Source: Mediterranea massiliensis (GTDB lineage: Bacteria > Bacteroidota > Bacteroidia > Bacteroidales > Bacteroidaceae). Taken from it: DNA of 64,000 nt. The DNA is taken from assembly GCA_015060685.1 (NCBI GenBank), contig SUXZ01000005.1, positions 1 to 64,000 of the forward strand, in the 5' to 3' direction. Both the position numbers and the translations under genes were made by a program. Each line of letters begins with the position of its first letter. Position 1 is the stretch's first letter. The notes beneath the pieces were generated by a model. The model was not told the origin of the DNA. It made no database searches and saw nothing but the letters and a program-made list of their open reading frames with translations. Below are positions 61,174 through 64,000 of this stretch, piece after piece.

Positions 61174-64000
61174 ATGCTCAGCAAACTGAAACTGAATCAG
61201 CTATACCTAAAGGATACACAATTTGTGAACCTGATGACACGCCGCATCTTCAACGTGTTGTTGATAGCCAACCCCTACGATGCCTTCATGATGGAAGACG
61301 ACGGACGCATTGAAGAGAAGATTTTCAACGAATACTCATCGCTCTCTCTGCGCTATCCGCCACGTTTCACACGTGCAAGCAGTTATGATGAGGCAATGGA
61401 GTTGCTCGGAAGCATGTCGTTCGACTTGATTATTTGCATGCCCGGTACCGGCGATGGCGAAGGTTTCGACACGGCGCGTAGCATCAAGAGCAGCTACCCT
61501 TCTACACCGATGGTCATCCTTACCCCCTTCAGTCATGGCATCACCAAGCGTATTGCCAACGAAGACCTTTCTCCATTCGATTACGTCTTCTGCTGGTTGG
61601 GGAATACCGACTTGCTTCTCTCCATCATCAAGCTGATAGAGGACAAGATGAACCTGGAGCACGATGTGAAGGAGGTGGGTGTACAACTCATCTTATTGGT
61701 AGAAGATAGCATCCGTTTCTATTCATCCACACTTCCAAACCTCTACAAATTCGTGTTGAAGCAGAGTCAGGAATTCAGTACCGAGGCACTGAACGGACAC
61801 CAACGCACCCTGCGCATGCGCGGCCGCCCCAAGATAGTGTTGGCACGTACCTACGAAGAGGCCATCAACATCTACAATAAGTATAAGGACAACACGTTGG
61901 GAGTGATTACCGACGTTCGTTTTCCGCTTACCGAACGGGGCGAGAAGGATGGCCTTGCCGGCATCAAGCTCATCTCGGCCATTCGCAAGGAAGACCCCTT
62001 TGTACCCTTGATAGTTCAATCCAGCGAAACGAAAAACGAAGTTTATGCCCATAAGTATGGTGCCGCCTTCATCGACAAAAATTCGAAGAAGATGGACGTT
62101 GACCTGCGTCGCACCGTATCGGATAGTTTCGGTTTTGGCGACTTCATCTTCCGCAACCCCGAAACCATGGAAGAGATTGCCCGCGTAAAGGATTTGAAAG
62201 AGTTGCAGAACATCCTCTTTGCCGTGCCGGCCGAATCGTTCCTCTATCACATCAGCCGCAACCATGTAAGCCGTTGGCTATACTCGCGTGCCATGTTCCC
62301 CATAGCCGAATTCTTGAAACCCATCACCTGGAATAGCTTGCAAGACGTAGATGCCCATCGGCAAATCATCATGGAGGCTATTGTGAAGTATCGTAAGATG
62401 AAGAATCAAGGTGTGGTAGCCATCTTCAAACGCGATAGGTTCGACCGCTATTCAAACTTTGCACGCATCGGCGAAGGCTCGTTGGGAGGTAAAGGGCGCG
62501 GTTTGGCATTTATCGACAACATGGTGAAGCAACACCCCGAGTTCGAAGAGTTCGACAATGCCCGCGTAGCCATCCCCAAAACGCTTGTGCTATGCACCGA
62601 CATCTTCGACGAGTTCATGGATCATAACAACCTTTATCAGATAGCCCTTTCCGATACCGATGACGAAATCATCCTTCGCCACTTCCTGAAGGCGCAACTG
62701 CCCGACTCGCTCATCGAAGACTTCTTCACCTTCTTCGACGTAGTGAAGTCGCCCATCGCCATACGCTCGTCTTCGCTATTGGAAGATTCACACTACCAAC
62801 CCTTTGCCGGAATCTATAGCACCTATATGATTCCCTACTTAGACGATAAGTACGAAATGCTTCGCATGCTTTCCGATGCCATCAAAGGGGTGTATGCATC
62901 CGTCTATTTCCGCGATTCGAAAGCCTATATGCAAGCCACCAGCAACGTCATCGACCAAGAGAAGATGGCCGTCATCATCCAAGAGGTGGTGGGCAACCAA
63001 TATGGCGAACGCTACTACCCCAACATGTCGGGTGTAGCACGCTCGCTCAACTACTACCCCTTGGGCGAAGAGAAGGCCGAAGAGGGTATCGTAAACTTGG
63101 CATTGGGATTAGGTAAATACATCGTGGATGGCGGTTTGACGCTTCGCTTCTCACCCCACCACCCCAACCAGGTGTTGCAGACAAGCGAACTGGAAATGGC
63201 CCTGCGCGAAACGCAAACCCGTTTCTATGCACTCGACTTGAAGAACTCTGGCGACAACTTCTCCATCGACGACGGATTCAACCTGTTGAAACTGCATGTA
63301 AAGGAGGCCGAAAAAGATGGCTCGCTCAACTACATTGCCTCCACCTTCGACCCCTACGACCAGGTGTTGCGCGATGGCATCTACCCCGGCGGCAGAAAAG
63401 TCATTACCTTTGCCAACATCCTTCAGCACGATGTCTTCCCCCTTGCGCAAATCCTACAATTAGCTTTGAAGCATGGACAACAAGAGATGCGCCGCCCCGT
63501 CGAGATTGAGTTTGCCGCCACACTCGACGACAAGCGGAAGTCGGGCACCTTCTACCTGCTTCAAATCCGCCCCATTGTGGATAGCAAGGAGATGTTGGAG
63601 GAAAACATTGCCGAGATTGACGAAAGCAAATTGCTATTAAAATCGGAAAACTCGCTTGGACACGGCATCGTGAACGACGTATTCGATGTGGTGTATGTAA
63701 AGACCGACAACTATAGCCCGTCGAACAACCAGGAAATTGCTTGGGAGATAGAGAAACTGAACCTGCAATTCCTGAACGAAGGCAAAAACTATGTGCTGAT
63801 AGGCCCCGGCCGTTGGGGAAGTAGCGACACATGGCTTGGCATCCCCGTGAAGTGGCCACACATCAGTGCGGCACGTATCATTGTCGAAGCCGGCCTGACA
63901 AACTATCGCGTAGATCCCAGTCAAGGTACGCACTTCTTCCAGAACCTCACCTCGTTTGGTGTGGGCTACTTCACCATCAATGCCTTCATGAACGATGGCA
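61174..64000 (+). CDS. PEP/pyruvate-binding protein with receiver domains, right end cut
   Basis: The visible 942 residues run off the window. The N-terminal receiver-like domain (about 25-160) lacks the phospho-acceptor Asp (FDLIICMPG in its place). A second receiver (about 170-310) is intact: acidic pair E177-D178 in LLVEDS, acceptor D247 in GVITDV, S283/S284 in IVQSSE, and K302. From about 450 a PEP/pyruvate-binding ATP-grasp domain begins (ARIGEGSLGGKGRG), with IAIRSSSLLEDS and the terminal FYLLQIRPIV. Related proteins are labelled phosphoenolpyruvate synthase. No phosphohistidine domain is seen up to the edge, so enzyme activity is uncertain. Confidence 0.85.
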   Translation, partial: MLSKLKLNQLYLKDTQFVNLMTRRIFNVLLIANPYDAFMMEDDGRIEEKIFNEYSSLSLRYPPRFTRASSYDEAMELLGSMSFDLIICMPGTGDGEGFDTARSIKSSYPSTPMVILTPFSHGITKRIANEDLSPFDYVFCWLGNTDLLLSIIKLIEDKMNLEHDVKEVGVQLILLVEDSIRFYSSTLPNLYKFVLKQSQEFSTEALNGHQRTLRMRGRPKIVLARTYEEAINIYNKYKDNTLGVITDVRFPLTERGEKDGLAGIKLISAIRKEDPFVPLIVQSSETKNEVYAHKYGAAFIDKNSKKMDVDLRRTVSDSFGFGDFIFRNPETMEEIARVKDLKELQNILFAVPAESFLYHISRNHVSRWLYSRAMFPIAEFLKPITWNSLQDVDAHRQIIMEAIVKYRKMKNQGVVAIFKRDRFDRYSNFARIGEGSLGGKGRGLAFIDNMVKQHPEFEEFDNARVAIPKTLVLCTDIFDEFMDHNNLYQIALSDTDDEIILRHFLKAQLPDSLIEDFFTFFDVVKSPIAIRSSSLLEDSHYQPFAGIYSTYMIPYLDDKYEMLRMLSDAIKGVYASVYFRDSKAYMQATSNVIDQEKMAVIIQEVVGNQYGERYYPNMSGVARSLNYYPLGEEKAEEGIVNLALGLGKYIVDGGLTLRFSPHHPNQVLQTSELEMALRETQTRFYALDLKNSGDNFSIDDGFNLLKLHVKEAEKDGSLNYIASTFDPYDQVLRDGIYPGGRKVITFANILQHDVFPLAQILQLALKHGQQEMRRPVEIEFAATLDDKRKSGTFYLLQIRPIVDSKEMLEENIAEIDESKLLLKSENSLGHGIVNDVFDVVYVKTDNYSPSNNQEIAWEIEKLNLQFLNEGKNYVLIGPGRWGSSDTWLGIPVKWPHISAARIIVEAGLTNYRVDPSQGTHFFQNLTSFGVGYFTINAFMNDG

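Overview
The window comes from a chromosome of the Bacteroidales, most likely a gut Bacteroides or close relative. The signs are a SusC/SusD pair, a BspA-like surface lipoprotein, the Bacteroidetes-type nusB-yajC-ybbR-coaE cluster, a sodium-pumping methylmalonyl-CoA decarboxylase operon, a fused FeoAB transporter, and many promoters of the Bacteroidetes form TAnnTTTG with a TTTG-like box about 18-20 bp upstream. No species can be named from sequence alone.

Layout. 1-1.05 kb holds the end of an integrated element: a tyrosine integrase cut by the window edge. 1.1-8.2 kb is housekeeping: acyltransferase, YgiQ radical SAM protein, META lipoprotein, bcp, recA, a YeiH-type transporter. 8.4-11 kb is clpB, behind an unusual promoter region. 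11-16.3 kb is an AT-rich accessory block. It holds a decayed clpB 3' end, two candidate structured RNAs, an XRE-type regulator and a tight five-gene operon: membrane-anchored protein, YidD-like membrane protein, SPFH-GYF protein, membrane protein and zinc-ribbon/TPR protein. This operon is the best candidate here for a poorly described system.

16.3-26.1 kb is core again: HU-like protein, DUF5606, coaE, ybbR, yajC, nusB, a PUR-family protein, rplY, pth, an S4 protein, an oxidoreductase and a cation/proton antiporter. 26.3-30.9 kb encodes methylmalonyl-CoA epimerase plus the four-part membrane decarboxylase, which works in propionate formation. 31-36 kb has a secreted GH13 enzyme and a BspA-like lipoprotein with a small upstream peptide gene. 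36-42.2 kb has YjbQ, FeoAB with a 57-residue Cys-rich partner, tRNA-Cys and pheS-MFS-nth. 42.2-47.6 kb has a Na/Pi transporter, two hypotheticals, pgk and a porin. 47.6-52.3 kb is a five-gene leftward operon (nitroreductase, DUF2520, kdsC, maf, TPR protein). 52.6-53.7 kb is a small AT-rich island with two orphan genes. 54-61 kb is a SusC/SusD, LacI and sugar-transporter locus without any glycan-degrading enzyme. The right edge is a partial PEP/pyruvate-binding protein with receiver domains.

Recurring small-scale structure includes a 22-bp-phased TTAAGGGAAA repeat at two intergenic sites (26.2 and 53.9 kb) with a related single palindrome at 21.8 kb, a three-copy palindromic operator upstream of the HU-like gene, and interleaved inverted repeats after the GH13 gene. 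All function calls rest on reading motifs by eye; no database search was run.
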